Positions 57,895 through 64,000 of a stretch of 64,000 bases of DNA are shown one piece after another (the first letter of the stretch is position 1; each line of letters opens with the position of its first letter). The stretch lies in assembly GCA_028101445.1 (NCBI GenBank), contig JAOHKR010000001.1, positions 62,001 through 126,000 on the forward strand, given 5' to 3'. Both the position numbers and the translations under genes were made by a program. The notes beneath the pieces are model-generated. The model worked only from the letters and a program-made list of their open reading frames with translations, was not told the DNA's origin and searched no databases. The DNA comes from Candidatus Pelagibacter sp. GTDB lineage: Bacteria; Pseudomonadota; Alphaproteobacteria; Pelagibacterales; Pelagibacteraceae.

Positions 57895-58863
57895 ATGGAA
57901 CTTACATTAGTTTACACGATTATAGGGTTCGGATTAGCAGGTTACAGTGTAATCGCTAACGACTCTATTCAAACACTGGGAACATTTATTGCTTCAAAGC
58001 AAAAATGGTTCAAATGGTACACGCTCGCAAGTGCTGCCTCATTAGTAATGATTTTTGCCATAACTTGGGGTTGGTACAGTTATGATGGGGACATTTCTTA
58101 TGGAAGATTAACAAGAATTCCTTTTCAAGAAATACAATGGTATCATGCGGTTGCTCCGGCAATTCTATTGCTGCTTACGAGAATTGGTATTCCAGTATCT
58201 ACAACCTTTTTAGTTTTATCAGCATTTGCATCAACAATAGTTTTAGAGAAAATGCTTGTAAAAAGTATTGTGGGATATGGTATAGCGGCAACTGTTGCTT
58301 ATTTCTGTTGGATAGCAGTTTCTAAATTTATTAACGAAAAATTAGATGAAGTTAAAGGTGATAAATGGATCGCATTTTGGCGTAATTCTGTTTGGGTATC
58401 ATCAGGTTGGTTGTGGTGGGTTTGGTTATCACATGATGTTGCTAACATTGCTGTGTACTTACCTAGACAATTAGATTTTTCATTACTTTTAATTATATTA
58501 GCGTACTTTACGGTTCTACTTTTTTATATCTTCTATATTAAAGGTGGTCCAATTCATCAAGTAGTCTTAGAAAAAACCGGAACTAGATATGCGCGATCAG
58601 CAACAATTATTAACGTAATATATGCAGCGGTGCTTTATTACTTTAAGGAATTGAATGATCTTCCAATGTCAACAACATGGGTATTCGTTGGACTGTTGTG
58701 TGGAAGAGAATTAGCTATTTCAACCATGAACAAAGACTATAAATTTAAATATGTATTTCCACTTATAGGAAAAGACTTTGTGAAAATGATATTTGGTTTA
58801 AGTGTTTCGGTGGCGATAGTGCTAGCAATTCACTACTTTATAATACCAAGAGGATTATATTAA
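57895..58863 (+). CDS. Divergent PiT-like membrane transporter (candidate phosphate/anion permease)
   Basis: The 322-residue protein has about nine membrane helices and an internal duplication. Half one has ANDSIQTLG (Asn22-Asp23) followed by GIPVSTTF (100-104); half two has SHDVANIAVYLP (His180-Asp181) followed by LPMSTTWVFVG (257-261). These pairs parallel the PiT phosphate permease repeats (GxNDxANA and GLPxSTTHT). The first halves of the signatures are weakened, so the ion could be different. It stands next to the ugp operon and an AqpS-like channel. It shares TTAA with the following convergent gene. Confidence 0.68.
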   Translation: MELTLVYTIIGFGLAGYSVIANDSIQTLGTFIASKQKWFKWYTLASAASLVMIFAITWGWYSYDGDISYGRLTRIPFQEIQWYHAVAPAILLLLTRIGIPVSTTFLVLSAFASTIVLEKMLVKSIVGYGIAATVAYFCWIAVSKFINEKLDEVKGDKWIAFWRNSVWVSSGWLWWVWLSHDVANIAVYLPRQLDFSLLLIILAYFTVLLFYIFYIKGGPIHQVVLEKTGTRYARSATIINVIYAAVLYYFKELNDLPMSTTWVFVGLLCGRELAISTMNKDYKFKYVFPLIGKDFVKMIFGLSVSVAIVLAIHYFIIPRGLY

Positions 58864-59123
58864 TTTTTTTTCCTCTTGATTTCGTCGTAAAGATTCTTGA
58901 GATCTTCGGGAGATAAGTCTTTATCTTTCAATTTCTCAAGGATCTTATCATTTTCATCATCCTCAACACTTTTAAATGTATAAGGATCCTCTTTATTTTT
59001 ATCTAAAGTACCGTCTCTTTTTAGCTCTCCTCTAGCATCCATACCTCTACCAATAGCTTTAAATGTTAGAAATAAAACAGTTCCCATAATTGCAGCAATA
59101 ACTCCATAAAGAATAATTTCCAT
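58860..59123 (-). CDS. Small single-helix membrane protein with charged tail
   Basis: The 87-residue product has one N-terminal helix (about 3-23, IILYGVIAAIMGTVLFLTF) and a charged, probably coiled cytoplasmic tail rich in Asp, Glu and Lys, with LSPEDLKNLYDEIKRK at the end. I recognise no family. The fully tight packing with the PiT-like gene (shared TTAA) and ordinary codon use support a real gene. Confidence 0.65.
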   Translation of the reverse strand: MEIILYGVIAAIMGTVLFLTFKAIGRGMDARGELKRDGTLDKNKEDPYTFKSVEDDENDKILEKLKDKDLSPEDLKNLYDEIKRKKN

Positions 59124-59168
59124 ACTTCATTATACTTAAATTATTTGAAAGTGTTAAATTAAAGTTTA

Positions 59169-59306
59169 TTAGACTAGCTTTGTAAGAATATAAACTTGTA
59201 ATAAAAGGATTATAAATGGCAAGATTGTTCTAATTAACTCCATTGTATGGTTATATTCATCTAATTTTCTTTCTAACCAATTTCTATTATATTTTTTTTT
59301 TGCCAT
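59169..59306 (-). CDS. 45-residue single-helix peptide
   Basis: A frame from ATG 59306 to TAA 59169 encodes 45 residues: MAKKKYNRNWLERKLDEYN, a short Glu-containing spacer, then a hydrophobic helix LPFIILLLQVYILTKLV. The pattern of a basic amphipathic head and one membrane helix is sensible for a small membrane peptide. It lies between the 87-residue protein gene and the GDPD gene on the same strand. No clear ribosome site is seen and there is no homology evidence. Confidence 0.5.
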   Translation of the reverse strand: MAKKKYNRNWLERKLDEYNHTMELIRTILPFIILLLQVYILTKLV

Positions 59307-59350
59307 GAGAATATTTATAATAAGATTAAAAAAAAATCAAGTCTTGGAGA

Positions 59351-60283
59351 TTAAAACCAGGAAATATTTTTAGCTTTACAAATCTCTTGAACTTTTTTTG
59401 GATAGTCAGTGATAATTCCATCGACACCATACTCGATCATTCGAATAATATCCTGTTCTCTGTTCACTGTCCAAACACAAGTTGCTAATCCATGTTTGTG
59501 TGCAAGTTCAACATTTTGTTTGGTAACATCGCGGTAGAAAGCACTCCACACATGACCATCTAAAGATTTTATTATATTGGGTAATAAAAATAATTCTTCC
59601 ATTGGATAATTTTTAACCATCCAAGGTGAGTTTTCGTAAATATTTTTTTTAGTGGTTGAAAGGCCTTGTTGCAAAGTAATGAATCCTCTTAAAACATTTG
59701 GGTTTTGTTTTTTAAGTGCATAAAGAATTCTAAAATCATATGAAGTTATTAGAGTTCTGTCTTCTAAATTAAATTCTTTAATATCCTTTAGAATTAAGGA
59801 AACCATTTTTTCTGGATCCGGTGTTACATTTTCTTGAGTAGGTGTAGATTTGATTTCTAGATTTAAAAAAACATCTTTGTACTTGTCTTCAGTAACTAAT
59901 TTAAAAAAATCTTTTAGTGTTGGTATCCTTTCGTCTTTTGCAGATTGTTGGTTTTTAAATCTTTTTGCATACTTTGTATCAGGCTTTATACTTTCAATAT
60001 TATACTTACTTATTTCTTCATAAGTTAAATCTACTAGTTTCATATTCTTATCTGCAATCCAGTTTCCCGAAGCATCTTTAACTAAGTCAGGGTTCAATCG
60101 GTAATCGTGAAACAATACAGGAATGTCATCTTTTGAAATTACGACATCAAATTCAACTGCTCTTATACCAAGATCAAACGTGTATCTAAATCCAGAAATT
60201 GAATTTTCAACGATGTCACCTCTAGCTCCACGGTGACCATATATTCTAATGTAGTTTGGTTTTGTTAAAAATGGATTGGTCAA
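59351..60283 (-). CDS. ugpQ: Glycerophosphodiester phosphodiesterase
   Basis: The 310-residue enzyme hydrolyses glycerophosphodiesters to glycerol-3-phosphate and an alcohol. The GDPD catalytic set is visible: GHRGARG with His17-Arg18, Glu26 in VENS, Glu44 and Asp46 in AVEFDV, and His59 in LFHD. The closing VWTVNREQD and VDGIITDYP match too. No signal peptide is seen, so it acts in the cytoplasm on diesters brought in by Ugp. It overlaps ugpC by 4 bases. Confidence 0.93.
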   Translation of the reverse strand: MTNPFLTKPNYIRIYGHRGARGDIVENSISGFRYTFDLGIRAVEFDVVISKDDIPVLFHDYRLNPDLVKDASGNWIADKNMKLVDLTYEEISKYNIESIKPDTKYAKRFKNQQSAKDERIPTLKDFFKLVTEDKYKDVFLNLEIKSTPTQENVTPDPEKMVSLILKDIKEFNLEDRTLITSYDFRILYALKKQNPNVLRGFITLQQGLSTTKKNIYENSPWMVKNYPMEELFLLPNIIKSLDGHVWSAFYRDVTKQNVELAHKHGLATCVWTVNREQDIIRMIEYGVDGIITDYPKKVQEICKAKNISWF

Positions 60284-61335
60284 TTAATCCTCAAATCCGT
60301 ACTTGTATCAAACAAATGTAATTTATCATTTGGGAAAGAAAGATTTATATTTTTTCCAATTTTATTCTCATTAAGAACACCTGCAATACTTGCAACTAAG
60401 ACTTCATCACTGTTTTCAAGTTTCCCATGAATTAAAGTATTAGCTCCAATTAATTCAACTAATTCAACTTTTAATTTTATTGGACCATTTTCATCTACAG
60501 TAAAATCTTCAGGTCTTAAACCAATATTAACTTTTCCAGTATGATTAGAATTAACTTTTAATTTTTCACCATTGCTTAAGTTAATTTGTTCTTTTTGACT
60601 TTCGCCTTTTAAAATATTCATTGCCGGGCTGCCAATAAACTGTGCTGTAAACAAAGTTCTAGGCTTTGTGTAAACTTCTAAGGGAGTGCCGATATGCTCT
60701 ACGTTTCCATCATTCATCACGATCATTCTATCTGCAAGTGTCATGGCTTCAACCTGATCATGCGTTACATAGAGTGATGTTGTTTTTAATTGTGTTTGAA
60801 GTTTTTTAATCTCTAACCTCATCTGTACTCTTAATTTTGCATCAAGATTAGATAAAGGTTCATCAAATAAAAAAGCCACAGGGTTTCTTACGATAGCTCT
60901 TCCCATGGCAACTCTCTGTCTTTGTCCACCTGATAGTTGACTAGGTTTTCTCTCTAAAAGTTCACCTAACTCTAAGATATCAGCAGCTTTTTGAACTCTA
61001 GAATTGATTTCATCTTTTGAAATTTTTGCAATTTTTAGACCATAAGCCATATTTCCAAATACACTCATATGAGGATAAAGCGCGTAATTTTGAAACACCA
61101 TTGCAATGTTTCGCTCCATAGGTTCCAATTCATTTACTTTTTTTCCATCAATTATAATATTGCCTTCATTAGCGTCCTCTAATCCGGCAACCATTCTTAA
61201 TAATGTTGATTTTCCGCAACCAGATGGGCCTACAATAACGATTAGTTCACCATCTTTAACATCAATACTTAGATCGTGAATAACGTCAGTTTTACCAAAT
61301 GACTTTTTTAAATTTTCTAATTTAATTTCTGACAT
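60280..61335 (-). CDS. ugpC: sn-Glycerol-3-phosphate ABC transporter ATPase
   Basis: The 351-residue CUT1-type ATPase has Walker A GPSGCGKST, Q-loop MVFQNYALYPHM, signature LSGGQRQRVAMGRAI, Walker B FLFDEPLSNLDA and the H-loop VTHDQVEAMTLADR. A C-terminal TOBE/OB region (VNIGLRPEDF) follows. It powers the UgpA/UgpE permease. It abuts ugpE and overlaps the GDPD gene. Confidence 0.93.
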   Translation of the reverse strand: MSEIKLENLKKSFGKTDVIHDLSIDVKDGELIVIVGPSGCGKSTLLRMVAGLEDANEGNIIIDGKKVNELEPMERNIAMVFQNYALYPHMSVFGNMAYGLKIAKISKDEINSRVQKAADILELGELLERKPSQLSGGQRQRVAMGRAIVRNPVAFLFDEPLSNLDAKLRVQMRLEIKKLQTQLKTTSLYVTHDQVEAMTLADRMIVMNDGNVEHIGTPLEVYTKPRTLFTAQFIGSPAMNILKGESQKEQINLSNGEKLKVNSNHTGKVNIGLRPEDFTVDENGPIKLKVELVELIGANTLIHGKLENSDEVLVASIAGVLNENKIGKNINLSFPNDKLHLFDTSTDLRIN

Positions 61336-62190
61336 TTATTTATCACTTTCTAATAAACCTTTTACAAAAAACTTTTGCATTGAAATAACAACAATTACTG
61401 GCGGAAGCATAGCTAAAATTGCTGTTGCCATGATAGTTGGCCAGTGACCGTAGTCATCACCCGTTGGTATCATAGCATCAATAGCGATGACAATAGTTTT
61501 CATATCAGGATCCGTTGTCATTAATAGTGGCCATAAGTATTGATTCCAACCATAAATAAATAGTATTACAAAAAGAGCAGCAATATTTGTTTTACTGATT
61601 GGAAGTAAAATATCTTTAAAAAATCTCATAGGTGAACATCCGTCCATACGTGCAGCTTCAACCATCTCATTCGGTATGGTCATAAAAAATTGTCTAAATA
61701 AAAAAGTTGCAGTGGCTGACGCAATTAAAGGAAATATTAACCCTGAGTAGCTGTTTAATAAATTTAAGTTAGCAACAACTTCATACGTTGGCACAATTCT
61801 TACTTCTACGGGAAGCATCAAGGTAATAAAAATTAACCAAAAACAAGTTTTTCTAAATGGAAATCTAAAATAAACAATGGCGAAAGCTGACAATAGAGAG
61901 ATAGTAAGTTTACCAAAAGTAATACCTAGCGCCATAATAGCTGAATTGATTAACATATTTATAACAGGCTCATTAGATCCATAACCTTCTTTACCGCCTT
62001 TAAATAATGCATTTGCATAATTTTCAAAAAATTCTCCACCTGGTAAAAGTGGCAGGGGCGGTTGAATAATTGCTTCTTGCGTCACTGTGGATGCAACAAA
62101 GGTTAACCAAACTGGAAAGAAAATAAACATCACGCCAATAATTAAACCAGCATGTGTTAACCAGTAACCTGTTTTCTTTTTTTCTACCAT
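61336..62190 (-). CDS. ugpE: sn-Glycerol-3-phosphate ABC transporter permease UgpE
   Basis: The 284-residue permease has six helices and the EAA loop EAARMDGCSPMRFFKDILLPIS, which contacts UgpC. FFPVWLTFVASTVTQEAI and ATATFLFRQFF are characteristic for UgpE. It overlaps ugpA by one base (TAATG on the coding strand). Confidence 0.94.
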   Translation of the reverse strand: MVEKKKTGYWLTHAGLIIGVMFIFFPVWLTFVASTVTQEAIIQPPLPLLPGGEFFENYANALFKGGKEGYGSNEPVINMLINSAIMALGITFGKLTISLLSAFAIVYFRFPFRKTCFWLIFITLMLPVEVRIVPTYEVVANLNLLNSYSGLIFPLIASATATFLFRQFFMTIPNEMVEAARMDGCSPMRFFKDILLPISKTNIAALFVILFIYGWNQYLWPLLMTTDPDMKTIVIAIDAMIPTGDDYGHWPTIMATAILAMLPPVIVVISMQKFFVKGLLESDK

Positions 62191-63071
62191 TAATAATGAA
62201 CCTTTTTTTCAATATATTTAAATTGAATTACTGTTAAAACTCCAACCAAAACTAGTAAGATGACTGATTGAGCTGCACTAGATCCAAGATCTTGAGAAAC
62301 AAAACCGTCAGAAAAAACTTTATAAACTAAAATATTAGTATCCTGTTCGGGCCCTCCAGAAGTAATAGTGTGCACTATGCCGAAAGTATCAAAAAAAGCA
62401 TAAACAATATTTACCACCAATAAAAAAAACGTAATTGGAGACAATAAAGGAATGACAATAGTTAAAAATCTTCTCCAAAAACTAGCTCCATCGATTGCCG
62501 CTGCTTCAATAATAGATTTTGGAATAGCTTGAAGTCCTGCTAGAAAAAATAAGAAATTATAACTAATTCTGCCCCATGAAGATGCTAACACAACCAGAAA
62601 CATCGCTTGATCACCATCTAAAGTATGGTTCCAATCATAACCCATTCCTTGGAGATAGTAAGAAATTAAACCTATATTTCCATTAAATAAAAACAACCAT
62701 AGCACTCCTGCAATTGCTGGTGCAATGGCATATGGCCAAATTAATAAAGTTTGATAAACTCCAGCTCCTTTAATTAATCTATCGGCTAAAGCCGCCAGAT
62801 ATAAACCTATAGCCATCGAAGAGACGGACACTGCAGTTGAGAATATGATAGTCGTTTTAAAACTTGCTAGATAATAAGAGTCAGTCAATAAAAATCTAAA
62901 ATTATCTAAGCCTACATATTCTGTTTTTAATCCAAAAGGATCAGGTAAAAATAAAGAATTCCAAATTGCTTGTCCTGAAGGATAAAAGAAAAACATGAAA
63001 GAAATTATTAGTTGAGGTGCAACTAATAAAGCCGGTAACCACCAACCTTTAAAAATAACTCTCTTTTCCAT
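62190..63071 (-). CDS. ugpA: sn-Glycerol-3-phosphate ABC transporter permease UgpA
   Basis: The 293-residue permease has an N-terminal WWLPALLVAPQL, six helices and the EAA loop EAAAIDGASFWRRFLTIVIPLLS. ITSGGPEQDTNILVY is a UgpA-like segment. It starts 46 bases after ugpB, behind a strong stem-loop, and leads into ugpE. Confidence 0.94.
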   Translation of the reverse strand: MEKRVIFKGWWLPALLVAPQLIISFMFFFYPSGQAIWNSLFLPDPFGLKTEYVGLDNFRFLLTDSYYLASFKTTIIFSTAVSVSSMAIGLYLAALADRLIKGAGVYQTLLIWPYAIAPAIAGVLWLFLFNGNIGLISYYLQGMGYDWNHTLDGDQAMFLVVLASSWGRISYNFLFFLAGLQAIPKSIIEAAAIDGASFWRRFLTIVIPLLSPITFFLLVVNIVYAFFDTFGIVHTITSGGPEQDTNILVYKVFSDGFVSQDLGSSAAQSVILLVLVGVLTVIQFKYIEKKVHY

Positions 63072-63080
63072 TTGAAGATT

Positions 63081-63107
63081 ATACTAGGGGCCGAAAGCCC
63101 CTAGTAT
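63081..63107 (-). promoter_or_regulatory. Stem-loop between ugpB and ugpA
   Basis: A perfect 11-base inverted repeat ATACTAGGGGC/GCCCCTAGTAT with a 5-base loop lies 10 bases after the ugpB stop and 9 bases before the ugpA start. No T run follows, so it looks like an mRNA-stabilising or partial termination element that would keep binding-protein levels above permease levels. Confidence 0.75.
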
Positions 63108-63117
63108 TTAAATTAAA

Positions 63118-64000
63118 TTACTTATTAGCTCTTTCAAATCTTCTTAAAAGAACGTTACCTCTTTTTACAGCGCTGTCTAAAGCTACTTGAGCAGTTTTAC
63201 TACCGTTGTAAACTCCTTCCATCTCTTCATCAATAATTGTTCTTATTTGATCAAAAGATCCAAGACGTAAGCCTTTAGAGTTTTCTGTAACTTTATTTCT
63301 CATCATCTGTATACCTGCTAGATCAGTACCAGGATTTTTTTTATAAAATCCTTCTTTTTTTGTTTGTTTGCTAGCAGCTATTGTAGATGGAAGATAACCT
63401 GTATCTTGGTGCCATTGAGCTTGTATACCTGTTCCAGATAAGAAAGCTAAAAATGCAGCTGTACCTTTATTTTCTTCAGCAGATTTTCCTGATAAAGCCC
63501 ATAAAGATGCACCACCGATTATAGTGTTTTGTGGCGCCGCTGTTGCTCCATAGTAAGGTAAGTGTCTAATACCAAATTCAAATTTCGCTTCTTTTTTGAT
63601 ACCAGCATAACCAGCAGAAGACTCTGTGAAGAACATACATTCTCCAGCTCTAAAGTTTTTACCACTTTCGTTTCTTCTACCTAAATATTTAAATTTACCT
63701 TCTTGAGACCATTTACCTAAGGTTTGGATATGTTTGATGTGAACTGGGCTATTAAATGATAGCTCAGTATCTAAACCAGCAAATCCATTGCTTTTAGATG
63801 CAAATGGTAAGTCATGATACGCAGAGAAATTTTCTAAGTGTATCCAGCTGTGCCATGCAGTTGTTAAACCACAATCGATACCTTTAGCTTTAGCGGCATC
63901 AAGTGCGTTTCCAACTTGCTTCCAAGTACTTAAATCCATCTCTGGGTCTAAACCTGCTTTTTTCATTAAGTCTTTATTGATCCATAACACTGGCGTTGAT
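63118..64000 (-). CDS. ugpB: sn-Glycerol-3-phosphate ABC transporter substrate-binding protein, C-terminal part (partial)
   Basis: About 293 C-terminal residues are present; the gene continues past the right edge, so the apparent GTG start at 63990 is not the true start. The visible frame reads STPVLWINKDLMKKAG, then GGASLWALSGK, WHQDTGYLP, GFYKKNPGTD, GLRLGSFDQIR and RGNVLLRRFE, all matching UgpB. It is the periplasmic binding protein for glycerol-3-phosphate or glycerophosphodiesters. It heads the operon followed by ugpA, ugpE, ugpC and the GDPD gene. Confidence 0.93.
   Translation of the reverse strand, partial: STPVLWINKDLMKKAGLDPEMDLSTWKQVGNALDAAKAKGIDCGLTTAWHSWIHLENFSAYHDLPFASKSNGFAGLDTELSFNSPVHIKHIQTLGKWSQEGKFKYLGRRNESGKNFRAGECMFFTESSAGYAGIKKEAKFEFGIRHLPYYGATAAPQNTIIGGASLWALSGKSAEENKGTAAFLAFLSGTGIQAQWHQDTGYLPSTIAASKQTKKEGFYKKNPGTDLAGIQMMRNKVTENSKGLRLGSFDQIRTIIDEEMEGVYNGSKTAQVALDSAVKRGNVLLRRFERANK

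Overview
The window reads as a stretch of core chromosome from a SAR11-clade (Pelagibacterales) alphaproteobacterium. The evidence is a very A+T-rich sequence (roughly 30% G+C by eye), extremely tight gene packing with most neighbours overlapping or only a few bases apart, and gene sets and orders typical of Alphaproteobacteria: mutY-dciA-dsbA-smc, atpIBE-b'-b without the F1 genes, ctaC-ctaD-ctaB-coxF-ctaG-ctaE-surf1, gcrA opposite argD/argF, and dnaX-ybaB-recR next to the SRP RNA. Short-form HisG with HisZ and a retinal-making crtIBY-blh cluster fit marine SAR11. I see no insertion sequence, prophage, integrase or CRISPR array, and no gene-free stretch over about 250 bases. The largest gaps are 57648-57894, which holds a 13-bp tandem repeat, and 44325-44556, which holds inverted repeats.

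Layout. 1-6.2 kb: DNA repair and helicase loading, a periplasmic thiol oxidoreductase, an unusually short SMC, and the membrane (Fo) part of ATP synthase. 6.3-12.9 kb: an overlapping co-directional run making carotenoid and retinal (crtI, crtB, crtY, blh), then ispH, homoserine kinase and RNase HI. 12.9-20.2 kb, minus strand: peroxiredoxin, threonine synthase and the complete aa3-type cytochrome c oxidase operon with assembly factors, including a 36-residue CoxF-like peptide. 20.2-24.8 kb: rsmE, a HAD enzyme, and a redox-looking cluster (HxlR regulator, CDGSH protein, pirin, quinone oxidoreductase, DUF1289). 24.9-30.5 kb: ubiA and lipid A export, Kdo transfer, 4'-phosphorylation and acylation genes. 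30.5-39.1 kb: purD, rsmD, pgi, a BamF-like lipoprotein, lspA, ileS, ribF and a HAD hydrolase.

39.1-44.3 kb: groESL behind a heat-shock-type promoter, facing a histidine block hisG-hisZ-hisS-tRNA-His. 44.5-56.1 kb: cspA, an accA with an added C-terminal membrane helix, glcB, recR-ybaB-dnaX-ffs, pheA, kdsB, a membrane-bound cytochrome c, argF-argD and an ABC-2 permease. 56.2-64 kb: gcrA, a small membrane protein, an AqpS-like MIP channel, an unannotated membrane protein with two PiT-like half-repeats, two small membrane proteins, and the ugpBAEC-GDPD operon (ugpB runs off the end).

How they fit together. The crt/blh genes would supply retinal for a rhodopsin encoded elsewhere, whose proton gradient could feed the ATP synthase whose Fo genes lie just upstream. 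The last 7 kb looks like a phosphorus-related neighbourhood: glycerophosphodiester uptake and cleavage beside a PiT-like transporter and a channel of a type often linked to arsenic metalloid efflux. All nine convergent gene junctions in the window leave between -8 and +6 bases, so terminators must lie inside the opposing genes; one such terminator-like hairpin is visible inside hisG downstream of groEL.
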